Source: Winogradskyella marina (GTDB lineage: Bacteria > Bacteroidota > Bacteroidia > Flavobacteriales > Flavobacteriaceae). Taken from it: DNA of 64,000 nt. The DNA lies in NCBI RefSeq assembly GCF_015645385.1, contig NZ_JADOET010000005.1, positions 124,001 through 188,000 of the forward strand, given 5' to 3'. Below are positions 53,804 through 61,719 of this stretch, piece by piece. The notes below the pieces were generated by a model. That model was not told where the DNA came from. It was given only the letters and a program-made list of their open reading frames with translations, and searched no databases. How positions within the stretch are numbered: position 1 is the stretch's first letter; every line of letters starts with the position of its first letter. A program made the position numbers and the translations under genes.

Positions 53804-54778
53804 ATGCAACATATCGAACAGTATCAAAAGCCATTTCTAAAGTATTTAGAACGTTTTACAGTAGAGCGAGAGCCAAAGAATTTATACAGTCCTATTAATT
53901 ATATATTGGAACTAGGTGGTAAACGCTTACGACCAATTTTAACCTTAATGACAGCTGAAGTATTTGATGAACATGCTGAAAAAGCTATGGATGCCGCTTT
54001 GTCTATTGAGGTTTTTCATAATTTCTCTTTAGTCCATGATGATATTATGGATGATGCACCTTTAAGAAGAGGACAGCAAACGGTTCATGAAAAATGGAAC
54101 TTAAATACAGGAATCCTTTCTGGTGATGCCATGTTAATTTTGGCGTATCAATTATTTGAGAATTATGACGCTGAAACATTTCGAGATTTAGCAAAATTAT
54201 TTAGTAAAACAGCATTAGAGGTTTGTGAAGGACAACAATATGATATCGATTTTGAAACACGAGATGATGTTACCATTCCCGAATACCTTAAAATGATTGA
54301 ATATAAAACAGCGGTTTTAGTGGGAGCTGCCATGAAAATGGGTGCCATTGTTGCAAAAGCATCAGAAGCAGATCAAAATTCTATTTATGAATTTGGTAGG
54401 TTCTTAGGAATTGCTTTTCAGTTACAAGACGATTATTTAGATGCGTTTGGAAACCCTGAAACTTTTGGTAAACAAGTAGGAGGCGATATTATTGAAAACA
54501 AAAAGACGTATTTGTACCTAAAAACTATAGAACTTGGTTCTAATGACGACGTTTTAAATTTAAAGACCTTTATGTCTAATTTAGAGCTTCCTAACAGTAA
54601 TAAAGTTGAAAAAGTAAAAGCCTTATTCCATAAAACTGGTGCTGCGGAAGCTACTCAAAATGCTGTTAAGGACTACACTAATAAAGCTTTTGAAGTTTTA
54701 GAAACCTTACATATTTCTGATGATAAAAAGCAATCCCTTAGATTATTTGGAGAGCAATTAATGAATAGACGTGTTTAA
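53804..54778 (+). CDS. Polyprenyl diphosphate synthase (IspB-type)
   Basis: 324 residues. Makes the long isoprenoid chain for menaquinone. First Asp-rich motif HDDIMDDAPLRRGQ, second FQLQDDYLDAFG, and GGKRLRPILTLMTAEVF near the start. The short hypothetical gene that follows by 6 bp is likely co-transcribed. Divergent from the TetR gene. Confidence 0.92.
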   Translation: MQHIEQYQKPFLKYLERFTVEREPKNLYSPINYILELGGKRLRPILTLMTAEVFDEHAEKAMDAALSIEVFHNFSLVHDDIMDDAPLRRGQQTVHEKWNLNTGILSGDAMLILAYQLFENYDAETFRDLAKLFSKTALEVCEGQQYDIDFETRDDVTIPEYLKMIEYKTAVLVGAAMKMGAIVAKASEADQNSIYEFGRFLGIAFQLQDDYLDAFGNPETFGKQVGGDIIENKKTYLYLKTIELGSNDDVLNLKTFMSNLELPNSNKVEKVKALFHKTGAAEATQNAVKDYTNKAFEVLETLHISDDKKQSLRLFGEQLMNRRV

Positions 54779-54784
54779 TTTCTA

Positions 54785-55135
54785 ATGAATTTACCATCAA
54801 ACTTTGAAGATTTAATTGTTGAAGCAGAAGGCTTACAACTTTATAAGAAACTCATCATACAGCTCAATAAAGATTTATTGTATGCTAATATCGATTTAGA
54901 GTTTGATGAAGAAACATTGCCAACAAGTTTAAAACTCGTATTTCAGGAAACGGTTTTTTATCTTATAAATTCTAAATTTTCGGACTACCTTAACTTACTT
55001 TATATTGTAGATGTACCCGAAGCAAAAATTAAAGCATTAGATGGCAGTGATGTTTTAAAACTCTCTGAAGACGTGACGTTTATTATTTTGCAACGTGAAT
55101 GGCAAAAAGTATGGTATAAATCTAAATATTCTTAG
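54785..55135 (+). CDS. Conserved-looking hypothetical protein after the polyprenyl synthase
   Basis: 116 residues, soluble, acidic, no signal or known motif. Begins NLPSNFEDLIVEAEGLQLYK; aromatic end ILQREWQKVWYKSKYS. 6 bp after the polyprenyl synthase stop, so coupled. Function unknown; co-expression with isoprenoid or quinone synthesis is the only hint. Confidence 0.65.
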   Translation: MNLPSNFEDLIVEAEGLQLYKKLIIQLNKDLLYANIDLEFDEETLPTSLKLVFQETVFYLINSKFSDYLNLLYIVDVPEAKIKALDGSDVLKLSEDVTFIILQREWQKVWYKSKYS

Positions 55136-55143
55136 AATAATTT

Positions 55144-55167
55144 ATATCGGATAAAATTATCCTATAT
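55144..55167. promoter_or_regulatory. Rrf2-type operator upstream of the Rrf2 gene
   Basis: ATAT-c-GGATAA-aa-TTATCC-t-ATAT, a nearly perfect 24-bp inverted repeat. The same 14-bp core is found before ric (55665-55678). It overlaps the -33 region of the promoter that has its -7 box at 55181. Confidence 0.75.
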
Positions 55168-55180
55168 AAAATAATAATTG

Positions 55181-55188
55181 TACCTTTG
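55181..55188 (+). promoter_or_regulatory. -7 promoter element of the Rrf2 gene
   Basis: TACCTTTG fits TAnnTTTG, 21 bp before the ATG. The inverted repeat ends 14 bp upstream, so bound regulator would hide the promoter. Confidence 0.6.
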
Positions 55189-55209
55189 TCATCTAAATAA
55201 TATTAAAAG

Positions 55210-55644
55210 ATGTTTTCTAAAGCATGTGAATACGGTATAAAAGCGGCAATATTTATTGCTATTAATTCTTCTGAAAACAGACGTGTAAGTCCTAAAGAAA
55301 TTGCAGAAGAGATTGATTCTCCACAAGCTTTTACGGCTAAAATACTACAAGCCTTAGTTAGACATAATATGATAAAATCGGTTAGAGGAGCACAAGGTGG
55401 TTTTGAAATCGATAAAGACAAAATTGCAACCACCAAACTATCTCAAATTGTTTATGCTATTGATGGTGACAAGATTTATAATGGTTGTGGCCTTGGATTA
55501 CATACTTGCGATGAAAACCATCCGTGTCCTGTACACGATAAGTTTAAAGTTGTTAGAGATGAACTTAAAGATATGTTAGAAAACACAAGTTTAGAGCAGT
55601 TGGCATTAGATATAAAATCTGGAGTCTCATTTTTAAAGGTGTAA
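55210..55644 (+). CDS. Rrf2-family regulator with three conserved cysteines (NsrR/IscR type)
   Basis: 144 residues. Winged helix with FSKACEYGIKAAIFIA, RVSPKEIAEEIDSPQAFTAK and VRGAQGGFEI, then Cys93-x6-Cys100-x5-Cys106, as expected for an iron-sulfur cluster sensor. With ric and a nitrite reductase near, NO is the best guess for the signal. Probably binds the GGATAA/TTATCC repeats before its own gene and ric. Confidence 0.88.
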   Translation: MFSKACEYGIKAAIFIAINSSENRRVSPKEIAEEIDSPQAFTAKILQALVRHNMIKSVRGAQGGFEIDKDKIATTKLSQIVYAIDGDKIYNGCGLGLHTCDENHPCPVHDKFKVVRDELKDMLENTSLEQLALDIKSGVSFLKV

Positions 55645-55664
55645 AAAAAATTTAATTATAAATA

Positions 55665-55678
55665 GGATAAAATTATCC
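55665..55678. promoter_or_regulatory. Rrf2-type operator upstream of ric
   Basis: GGATAAAATTATCC, base for base the same as the core at 55149-55162, and 17 bp before the ric ATG. Confidence 0.75.
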
Positions 55679-55694
55679 GAAATAAAAAAACGAT

Positions 55695-56426
55695 ATGGAA
55701 GTACTAGAAAAAAACACAAAAAAGGAAATAGGCCAATATGTTGCCGAAGATTTTAGAACCGCAGCAATTTTCTCTAAACACAAAATTGATTTTTGTTGCC
55801 AAGGCAATAGAACAGTAGAGGAGGCTTGTGATAAAAAAGGTATTGATAGCAATCAGTTAATCGAGGAGTTAAATCGCGTTTTAAATTCTAAAGGAGGAGA
55901 AACTATTGATTATAAATCTTGGCCGTTAGATTTGTTAGCCGAGTATATTGAGAAAAAACACCATAGATACGTAGAAGAAAAAATACCAGTGTTACGTCAG
56001 TTTTTAGATAAGTTATGTAAAGTACATGGAAGCCGTCATCCAGAATTATTTAAAATTAATGAACTGTTTGTGGCGTCTGCTGGCGAATTAGCATCGCACA
56101 TGAAAAAAGAAGAACTCATTCTTTTTCCATTCATAAAAAAGATGGTAAAAGCTAAAATAGAAAATGGAGCGGTACAATCACCTCAATTTGGTACGGTTGA
56201 AAATCCAATAGCCACGATGATGGAAGAACACGATAACGAAGGTGCTCGTTTTAGAGAGATTGATGCACTTACTAATAATTACAATCCGCCTGCAGATGCT
56301 TGTAATACGTATAAAGTGACGTTTGCAATGCTAGAAGAGTTTGAAAAGGATTTGCATTTACACATTCATTTAGAGAATAATATTTTATTTCCTGAAGCCA
56401 TAAAGTTAGAAGAGCAGTTTGGATAA
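55695..56426 (+). CDS. ric: Di-iron iron-sulfur-cluster repair protein (Ric/ScdA/YtfE)
   Basis: 243 residues. N-terminal ScdA domain with FSKHKIDFCCQGNRTVEEAC (about 28-47), then a hemerythrin-like di-iron domain with His/Glu ligands in KKHHRYVEEK, HGSRHPELF, HMKKEELILFPF, MEEHDNEGARF and HIHLENNILFPE. Repairs iron-sulfur centres after NO or oxidative damage. Ends with its own terminator. Confidence 0.93.
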   Translation: MEVLEKNTKKEIGQYVAEDFRTAAIFSKHKIDFCCQGNRTVEEACDKKGIDSNQLIEELNRVLNSKGGETIDYKSWPLDLLAEYIEKKHHRYVEEKIPVLRQFLDKLCKVHGSRHPELFKINELFVASAGELASHMKKEELILFPFIKKMVKAKIENGAVQSPQFGTVENPIATMMEEHDNEGARFREIDALTNNYNPPADACNTYKVTFAMLEEFEKDLHLHIHLENNILFPEAIKLEEQFG

Positions 56427-56457
56427 TAGTAACCCTTAGTTAATTTTCAAATTAGAG

Positions 56458-56497
56458 AAAATCCTGAGATGTTATATCAGAACATTTTGGGATTTTT
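56458..56497 (+). terminator. Terminator after ric
   Basis: Outer stem AAAATCC/GGATTTT, inner stem ATGTT/AACAT, then T residues. Confidence 0.75.
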
Positions 56498-56537
56498 ATC
56501 TTGTAATAAGTATATTTCTAAATCGTAACCTATAACG

Positions 56538-57749
56538 ATGCCAAAAAAGTTAGTCCTCGTATGTTTAATCAATTTTCTAATTGCAGCCTTAATGGGTTTG
56601 GCTTTGCGTTTCTCGTTTTTAGAATCTATTGGTTTAAATTATAGGTTTTTAACGCATGCGCATTCTCATGTTGCCATGTTAGGTTGGGTATATTTAATGT
56701 TATTTACGCTCTTTGTTCATTATTTTATTCCAGATAAACCCAAAAGCTTTACACGTTTGTTTTGGCTAACCGAGTTTGCTGTTGTTGGGATGATGATTAG
56801 TTTTCCTATTCAGGGTTATGGGGCGATATCTATAGCATTTTCAACACTACACATTTTTTGCAGTTACTATTTTGTATATCTCATTTGGAAACACCAAAGG
56901 GCAAACACTACAGTAACTCAAAAACTACTGAAATTGGCACTTGTGTTTATGAGTGTTTCTACATTAGGTGTTTGGTGTCTAGGACCAGCAGTTTCAATAC
57001 TAGGATCAGCTTCTGCATTTTACCAAATTGCAATTCAATTCTTTTTACATTTTCAGTTTAATGGTTGGTTTTTAATTGGAGTTATAGCGGTGTTTTTTCA
57101 TATTTTAAACATTGAAGACTCTAAAACGTTTCGGCATTTTTTTGCCTTGTTGATGACTTCAACGGTGTTGACATTTGCTTTGCCAGTGCAGTGGTTTGCA
57201 CCTCATACGAGCTTAATGTGGATTAATGGTTTGGGGGTTATACTTCAAGTTTTAGCACTTTTAAAATTCTTTCAGCTTATAAAACAGAAGCTAAACGTAT
57301 TGGATAAACCTAAAAACATGTTCGTGTTTTATATGTGTTGTTTTGCATTGGTTTGTTTTATTCTTAAAGTTGTATTTCAATCCTTATCCATTTTGCCAGA
57401 ATTTTCGCAAGTTGTTTTTAATCATCACAATTTTGTAATTGGTTTTATACACTTGCTTATGTTGGGGGTAATTTCTGGATTTCTATTTGCTTTTATGTTA
57501 AAAAGTAATTTATTCAGTACGTCTAAAACCTTAGATTTTGGTATTTATAGTTTTCTTTTAGGCTTTGTTTTAACCGAATTATTGTTGTTAATTCAAGGTG
57601 TTATGTTTTATTTAGGACGCGGTATTATTCCAAATTATTACAGCTTACTTTTTCTATTTAGTATCTTACTGCCTTTAGGCATCAGCTTCTTATTAATTAA
57701 TATTAGTAAACATAAAAATTATGCATCAAAAACCACAAAAACGACATAA
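56538..57749 (+). CDS. Polytopic His-rich membrane protein, NnrS or cbb3-oxidase-like
   Basis: 403 residues with about twelve hydrophobic helices. Histidines occur at helix ends or inside: THAHSHVAMLGWVYLML (about 38-54), FSTLHIFCSYYF, QFFLHFQFNGWF and VFNHHNFVIGFIHLLMLGVI. This looks like heme or copper binding in the heme-copper-oxidase-like superfamily that includes NnrS, known in Proteobacteria for NO tolerance. I cannot place it exactly. It overlaps the hemerythrin gene by 29 bp and lies in a NO-response neighbourhood. A -7-like TATATTTC (56511-56518) precedes it. Confidence 0.6.
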   Translation: MPKKLVLVCLINFLIAALMGLALRFSFLESIGLNYRFLTHAHSHVAMLGWVYLMLFTLFVHYFIPDKPKSFTRLFWLTEFAVVGMMISFPIQGYGAISIAFSTLHIFCSYYFVYLIWKHQRANTTVTQKLLKLALVFMSVSTLGVWCLGPAVSILGSASAFYQIAIQFFLHFQFNGWFLIGVIAVFFHILNIEDSKTFRHFFALLMTSTVLTFALPVQWFAPHTSLMWINGLGVILQVLALLKFFQLIKQKLNVLDKPKNMFVFYMCCFALVCFILKVVFQSLSILPEFSQVVFNHHNFVIGFIHLLMLGVISGFLFAFMLKSNLFSTSKTLDFGIYSFLLGFVLTELLLLIQGVMFYLGRGIIPNYYSLLFLFSILLPLGISFLLINISKHKNYASKTTKTT

Positions 57750-58185
57750 AGCATTGCAGCCCTTGAGTAGAGAACATCATCATGGCTTATTGTTATCTTG
57801 GAAAATTAGAGCAGGATTTAGTAAAGACGTCGATCCAAAACGCATTAGAGCTTATGCAGATTGGTTTTTTAAACATCATTTGATTCCACATTTTGAACTA
57901 GAAGAAATGCACATTTTTCCTATTCTAACCAATGATGAAAACGACTTAGTGAAACGTGCTTTAGCAGATCACAGACGGTTAAAACGTTTGTTTGAAGAAC
58001 GCGAAGATGACATCAAGACTTTAAGTAAAATTGAAGAAGAGTTAGATAAACATATTCGGTTTGAAGAACGTGTTTTGTTTCCTGAAATTCAAAACGTAGC
58101 AACAGAAGAAGAGTTTCTTCAAATTGAAAAAATCCATCAGCCAGAACAATTTACAGATAACGAAAAGGATGTCTTTTGGAAGTAG
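57721..58185 (+). CDS. Hemerythrin-domain protein
   Basis: 154 residues. Di-iron ligands in SREHHHGLLLSWKI, FKHHLIPHFELEEMHIFP, ADHRRLKRL and KHIRFEERVLFPEI. Starts within the last 29 bp of the membrane protein gene in another frame, so translation is coupled and the two products probably work together, by binding O2 or NO. Confidence 0.88.
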   Translation: MHQKPQKRHKALQPLSREHHHGLLLSWKIRAGFSKDVDPKRIRAYADWFFKHHLIPHFELEEMHIFPILTNDENDLVKRALADHRRLKRLFEEREDDIKTLSKIEEELDKHIRFEERVLFPEIQNVATEEEFLQIEKIHQPEQFTDNEKDVFWK

Positions 58186-58197
58186 TAATTTTAATAT

Positions 58198-58211
58198 ATG
58201 ATTAATATCAT
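58198..58211. promoter_or_regulatory. FNR/CRP-family-like site before the universal stress protein
   Basis: ATGAT-TAAT-ATCAT, holding TGATnnnnATCA as in FNR/CRP sites. A -7-like TAACTTTA at 58233-58240 puts the site centre close to -41.5, the class II activator position. Could instead be a weak AT hairpin. Confidence 0.5.
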
Positions 58212-58259
58212 TTTTCTTAATAATAAGATTCGGTAACTTTAGAGACAAGTTCGATTATT

Positions 58260-59084
58260 ATGAAAAAGGTACTTTTACTTACGGATTTTTCTAAGAATGC
58301 TACAAATGCAATTTCTTATGCGATGCAGTTTTTTGCCTCCAAAACATGTACATTTTACATTATGTACGTGCATAAAGTAGGTGGTTATGTGTCGGACGAT
58401 TTGTTAATGTCTCCAAAAAATTCTATTCATGATTCTATAACAGAAAAACCAAAAACGAAATTAAAAGCTTTAATCGAAGCGTTGAAAACTGATAATAAAA
58501 CCAAAGATTATCAGTTTGAATATGTTATAGATTATGACGTGTTTACAGATGCCATTAATCAAGCTGTGACTAAATATGCAATAGATTTTGTGGTTATGGG
58601 AAGTAATGGTGCATCTAATGTTAAAGAGGTTATTTTTGGCAGTAATACGATTAACGTCATCAAAAAAGTGAACTGCAAAACTTTAGTCATTCCAAATAAT
58701 TTTAGCTTTTTACCTGTTAATGAGTTTTTGGTTTCTCTAAATGCAGACGATGTTATAGACACTGATTTACTAGAAAATATAATAGATTTTATAGAGGGTT
58801 TCAAATTGAAACTTCATGTCCTGAGAATAACTTCAGAAAGTGAACAACCTAATCTCGCTTTGAAAGATAAAGAAAGACTAGCACTTTTAGATTCTAAGTA
58901 TCACCTTATTGAACATGTTCCGGTAGATTACGCAGTGTCTAGTTATCTGCAAACCAATACCATTGATATAACTGCTTTTATAAAAAAAGATAAATCCTTT
59001 TTAAATCGTTTATTTAATGATTCACCAAGTAAAGAATTAACGTCTCGAATGAAGTTGCCGTTATTAGTACTACACTGTCATTAG
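58260..59084 (+). CDS. Universal stress protein (UspA family)
   Basis: 274 residues, two Usp-like halves. The first has VLLLTDFSKNATNAISYAM and the ATP-binding GSNGASNVKEVIFGSNT (about 118-134); the second lacks this motif. Such proteins are often switched on in low oxygen, which the FNR-like site supports. 74 bp after the hemerythrin gene. Confidence 0.87.
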   Translation: MKKVLLLTDFSKNATNAISYAMQFFASKTCTFYIMYVHKVGGYVSDDLLMSPKNSIHDSITEKPKTKLKALIEALKTDNKTKDYQFEYVIDYDVFTDAINQAVTKYAIDFVVMGSNGASNVKEVIFGSNTINVIKKVNCKTLVIPNNFSFLPVNEFLVSLNADDVIDTDLLENIIDFIEGFKLKLHVLRITSESEQPNLALKDKERLALLDSKYHLIEHVPVDYAVSSYLQTNTIDITAFIKKDKSFLNRLFNDSPSKELTSRMKLPLLVLHCH

Positions 59085-59095
59085 TTTAGTATTGA

Positions 59096-59110
59096 TGTTA
59101 AATATTAACA
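59096..59110. promoter_or_regulatory. Inverted repeat before the flavin-binding protein gene
   Basis: TGTTAA-ATA-TTAACA, a perfect 6-bp inverted repeat 12 bp upstream of the ATG. Operator or translational hairpin; undecided. Confidence 0.35.
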
Positions 59111-59122
59111 CCTAATAAAATT

Positions 59123-59578
59123 ATGATAAAGTCCTTAAATAGAGAAGAATGTGAGTTGGTATTAGGCCGAAGTTACATAGGTCATTTGGCATATATATAT
59201 CAAAATAGACCTTTTGTTGTGCCAATAACCTATTTTTATTCAGAAAAGGACAATAGGATTATTTGTTATTCTGGTGATGGTCATAAAATAAATGCATTAC
59301 GTCAACAAAAGGCAGTAGCATTAGAGGTAACAGAAATAACAACCATAACCAATTGGAAATCTGTTGTTGCTCATGGTCAGTATATAGAACTTGAACGCAG
59401 TAGTGCCAAAGCCTTATTACACGAGTTTTCTTTGGGTGTAAAAGATGTTGTAATGCGAAAAGAATTACGCGATTTAGATTTTATTAGTGAGTTTTCAGCG
59501 AAAATAGAATCTGACGAAACACCTATTGTTTTTGTTATCGAAATTAAAGAACTCACAGGGAAATTGAAACATGATTAA
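59123..59578 (+). CDS. Pyridoxamine 5'-phosphate oxidase-like flavin-binding protein
   Basis: 151 residues. IKSLNREECELVLGRSYIGH and FVVPITYFYSEKDNRI, then YSGDGHKINALRQQKAVALE, mark the flavin-nucleotide-binding group related to PNPOx. Natural substrate unknown; related proteins bind FMN, F420 or heme. Last gene on the plus side of the nitrite/NO region, convergent to the porin gene. Confidence 0.82.
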   Translation: MIKSLNREECELVLGRSYIGHLAYIYQNRPFVVPITYFYSEKDNRIICYSGDGHKINALRQQKAVALEVTEITTITNWKSVVAHGQYIELERSSAKALLHEFSLGVKDVVMRKELRDLDFISEFSAKIESDETPIVFVIEIKELTGKLKHD

Positions 59579-59617
59579 GTGGTTTTTCCTAAGTTAAAAA
59601 ACTAAAGCCACTACTTT

Positions 59618-60877
59618 TTAATCATCAAACGTCGTTTTAAATAGACTTGGTTTAATAGTGATCATTACCCAAGCCCAATTGTTGGTATTGTCTTTATTGC
59701 CCGCTTTTAAAACCTCCATGGTTTCTGTTGCAAACATCTGCGAATAGCCGGCATTAAAACTGATGTCTTTTGTCCATTTATAGCCTATAATTAAATCCAA
59801 TTCGGTTCCTAAGCTATTACTCATTTCATTATTTGTATTATCAATAACCGTAGCAGCAGAAGAAAATAGATGAGGTACTAATGTTGCAGAAAACTTATCT
59901 TTCTGATAGCCAAATGTGGCATTTATATCTAATAGACCAACGGAATTAGTATGATTTCCAACATAAAAATAATCCATTAAGCCATTAAACTTGTGGTTGG
60001 TGCCAAACCAAGGATTGAATGATTTTAATGTGTTTTCTGTTGCGTTCATATCTGTTCCAGAAAGATACTCTGCACCTAAACCTATTTTAAATTTAGCGTT
60101 AATTTTGTAAGATGCATTGGCTGCAACATTAAAAGCACTGAGTTCTGTATCGGCAATTTTCCCTGTTTGAAAATAGACTGAAGCATCGGCATTAAATTTG
60201 TCTTTTTCAAAGGTAAACCGAGAACCAATGGTTTGATTATAATCCACCTTCTGTTCATTATTAGTATCCTCATAGGCTAAGCCATTATTCAATAGTAAAA
60301 AACTTAATCCTACGGCATCTATAGATGTGTGATACCATACATATTGAAACGCTTTATAATTATTTACAGTGTAGTTTGTTTCAAATAGTGTTTCTGCCGT
60401 TTCATTCATTGCCAAACCTAAATCTAAACGATTATTAGCGTTGGGTTTATAAGTTACAATTAAAGCATCATGACTTCTAGCTTGTTGTGCCCAACCAACA
60501 CTACCAAATAATCTTTGGTCGTCATAATTAATTTCTTGCCGTCCTAATTTTAGTGATAATTTTGAATTGAATAGCAATTGCGCCCAGGCTTCATGTACTG
60601 TAATTCCGTTTTTGTCTGTCAGCGATGTTGTTGTTACATCTCCCCAAACACGCACATTCTGAAATGCTACGTATGCGTTTAATTTATCGCTTTTGTAATT
60701 AAAATTTAATCGCGTGCGTTGTGATATAAATGATGCTGCATCAATGTCATTTGGGATTAAGGTTTTGTAACCATGTCTATATTCAAAACGAGGTCTTAGT
60801 TCTGTAGACATTTCAAATTCTTGGGTGTAGGAGGTCATTACAACTCCCAGAAATAGGATTGTTAGAATGGTTTTCAT
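59618..60877 (-). CDS. Alginate-export-type outer-membrane porin
   Basis: 419 residues from the ATG at 60877 (signal KTILTILFLGVVMTSYTQ). The frame extends to 60934, but that part would translate an interspersed repeat. EFEMSTELRPRFEYRHGYKT, RTRLNFNYKSDKLNAYVAFQ and LSLKLGRQEINYDDQRLFGS are strands and motifs of the alginate-export/OprD-like barrel. Last gene after nirK, the FGE-like gene and SCO; perhaps a channel for nitrite or copper, but this is only context. Confidence 0.8.
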   Translation of the reverse strand: MKTILTILFLGVVMTSYTQEFEMSTELRPRFEYRHGYKTLIPNDIDAASFISQRTRLNFNYKSDKLNAYVAFQNVRVWGDVTTTSLTDKNGITVHEAWAQLLFNSKLSLKLGRQEINYDDQRLFGSVGWAQQARSHDALIVTYKPNANNRLDLGLAMNETAETLFETNYTVNNYKAFQYVWYHTSIDAVGLSFLLLNNGLAYEDTNNEQKVDYNQTIGSRFTFEKDKFNADASVYFQTGKIADTELSAFNVAANASYKINAKFKIGLGAEYLSGTDMNATENTLKSFNPWFGTNHKFNGLMDYFYVGNHTNSVGLLDINATFGYQKDKFSATLVPHLFSSAATVIDNTNNEMSNSLGTELDLIIGYKWTKDISFNAGYSQMFATETMEVLKAGNKDNTNNWAWVMITIKPSLFKTTFDD

Positions 60878-60902
60878 AATAATTTTGGTTGTTATATCTA
60901 CA

Positions 60903-60941
60903 AGGTTTTGACTTCGACTACGCTTAGCCGCCATAAAACCT
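60903..60941. repeat. Interspersed repeat between SCO and porin genes
   Basis: AGGTTTT (60903-60909) and AAAACCT (60935-60941) frame GACTTCGACTACGCTTAGCC, similar in style to the TCGACTGCGCTCGAG core inside metH. It makes a 7-bp stem with a 25-nt loop. Confidence 0.5.
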
Positions 60942-60951
60942 CATAGGATGC

Positions 60952-61719
60952 TTATTTGGTTAGCTCCAGAATGGTTTCAATAGTTTCTTTGTTATTAACA
61001 CCTAACCCTTCTTGTTGGTGTTTTAGTTCGCCTCGAGAATTAAACACACTAATAATATTTGAATGTGAAAAATCTATAGGAGAAATCTCTTTGTATTTTA
61101 CAGAAAGGACATTAGCAAATTCGCGAACACCACTATCTGTACCTTGTAAAAATGTCCACTGTTCACCATCCATCGCGTTTTCAATAGCAAAAGCTTTTAA
61201 GCGTTCTGGTGTGTCTGTTTCCGGATCAATAGATACTAATGCAAATTGTACATTTTTAATATTTTCAGCTGGAATTTGAGCTTCAATATTTCGCATGTCG
61301 GCTACTAATCTTGGGCAAGCCGCTTTACAAGACGTGTAAATCATTACCATGACTAAAGTTTTTCCTTTTAAATCTTCGAGTACAATTTCATTACCTTCTT
61401 CCGTATGCCATTTACTGGTTAAGTTAAAAATGGATTCCTCTGAAATTTCATTGGTTTCTAATGCTTTTGAATCGTTTTCAAGTTGTTTTAAATCCATTTT
61501 ACACACAGGACAAGTGCCTATTTCATCATAAGTTTTGTCGCCTTCACATTGCATAGGGCATTGATAAGCGGCCAATTCGTGTTCGGTGTTTTTAGAGTGG
61601 TCAGATTTACAAGATGTTACAACGACCAGTAGTAAAAACGTTGATAGTATTAGTCTTATATGTTTACTCACGTTTTTCATAGTAATTACCTTTTCGTGAT
61701 TTTTATTTACAATTATCAT
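60952..61719 (-). CDS. SCO1/SenC-type copper protein with heavy-metal-binding motif
   Basis: 255 residues. A lipoprotein signal (VVVTSCKSD) is followed by AYQCPMQCEGDKTYDEIGTC and PVCKMDL, the YHS-like heavy-metal-binding motif, then a thioredoxin-fold SCO domain with CxxxC in YTSCKAACPRL and the His in DFSHSNIISVF. Likely carries copper to NirK or to an oxidase. The ATG at 61719 overlaps the previous stop (ATGA), although the ATG at 61680 would start closer to the signal peptide. Confidence 0.88.
   Translation of the reverse strand: MIIVNKNHEKVITMKNVSKHIRLILSTFLLLVVVTSCKSDHSKNTEHELAAYQCPMQCEGDKTYDEIGTCPVCKMDLKQLENDSKALETNEISEESIFNLTSKWHTEEGNEIVLEDLKGKTLVMVMIYTSCKAACPRLVADMRNIEAQIPAENIKNVQFALVSIDPETDTPERLKAFAIENAMDGEQWTFLQGTDSGVREFANVLSVKYKEISPIDFSHSNIISVFNSRGELKHQQEGLGVNNKETIETILELTK

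Noticed and set aside
58198-58220. Intrinsic terminator after the hemerythrin gene
   Set aside because: A 5-bp, AT-only stem is too weak; the TGAT-4-ATCA pattern fits a protein site better, though not proven.
60878-60934. Longer N-terminus of the porin gene
   Set aside because: It would translate part of an interspersed repeat and bury the signal peptide that starts at 60877.
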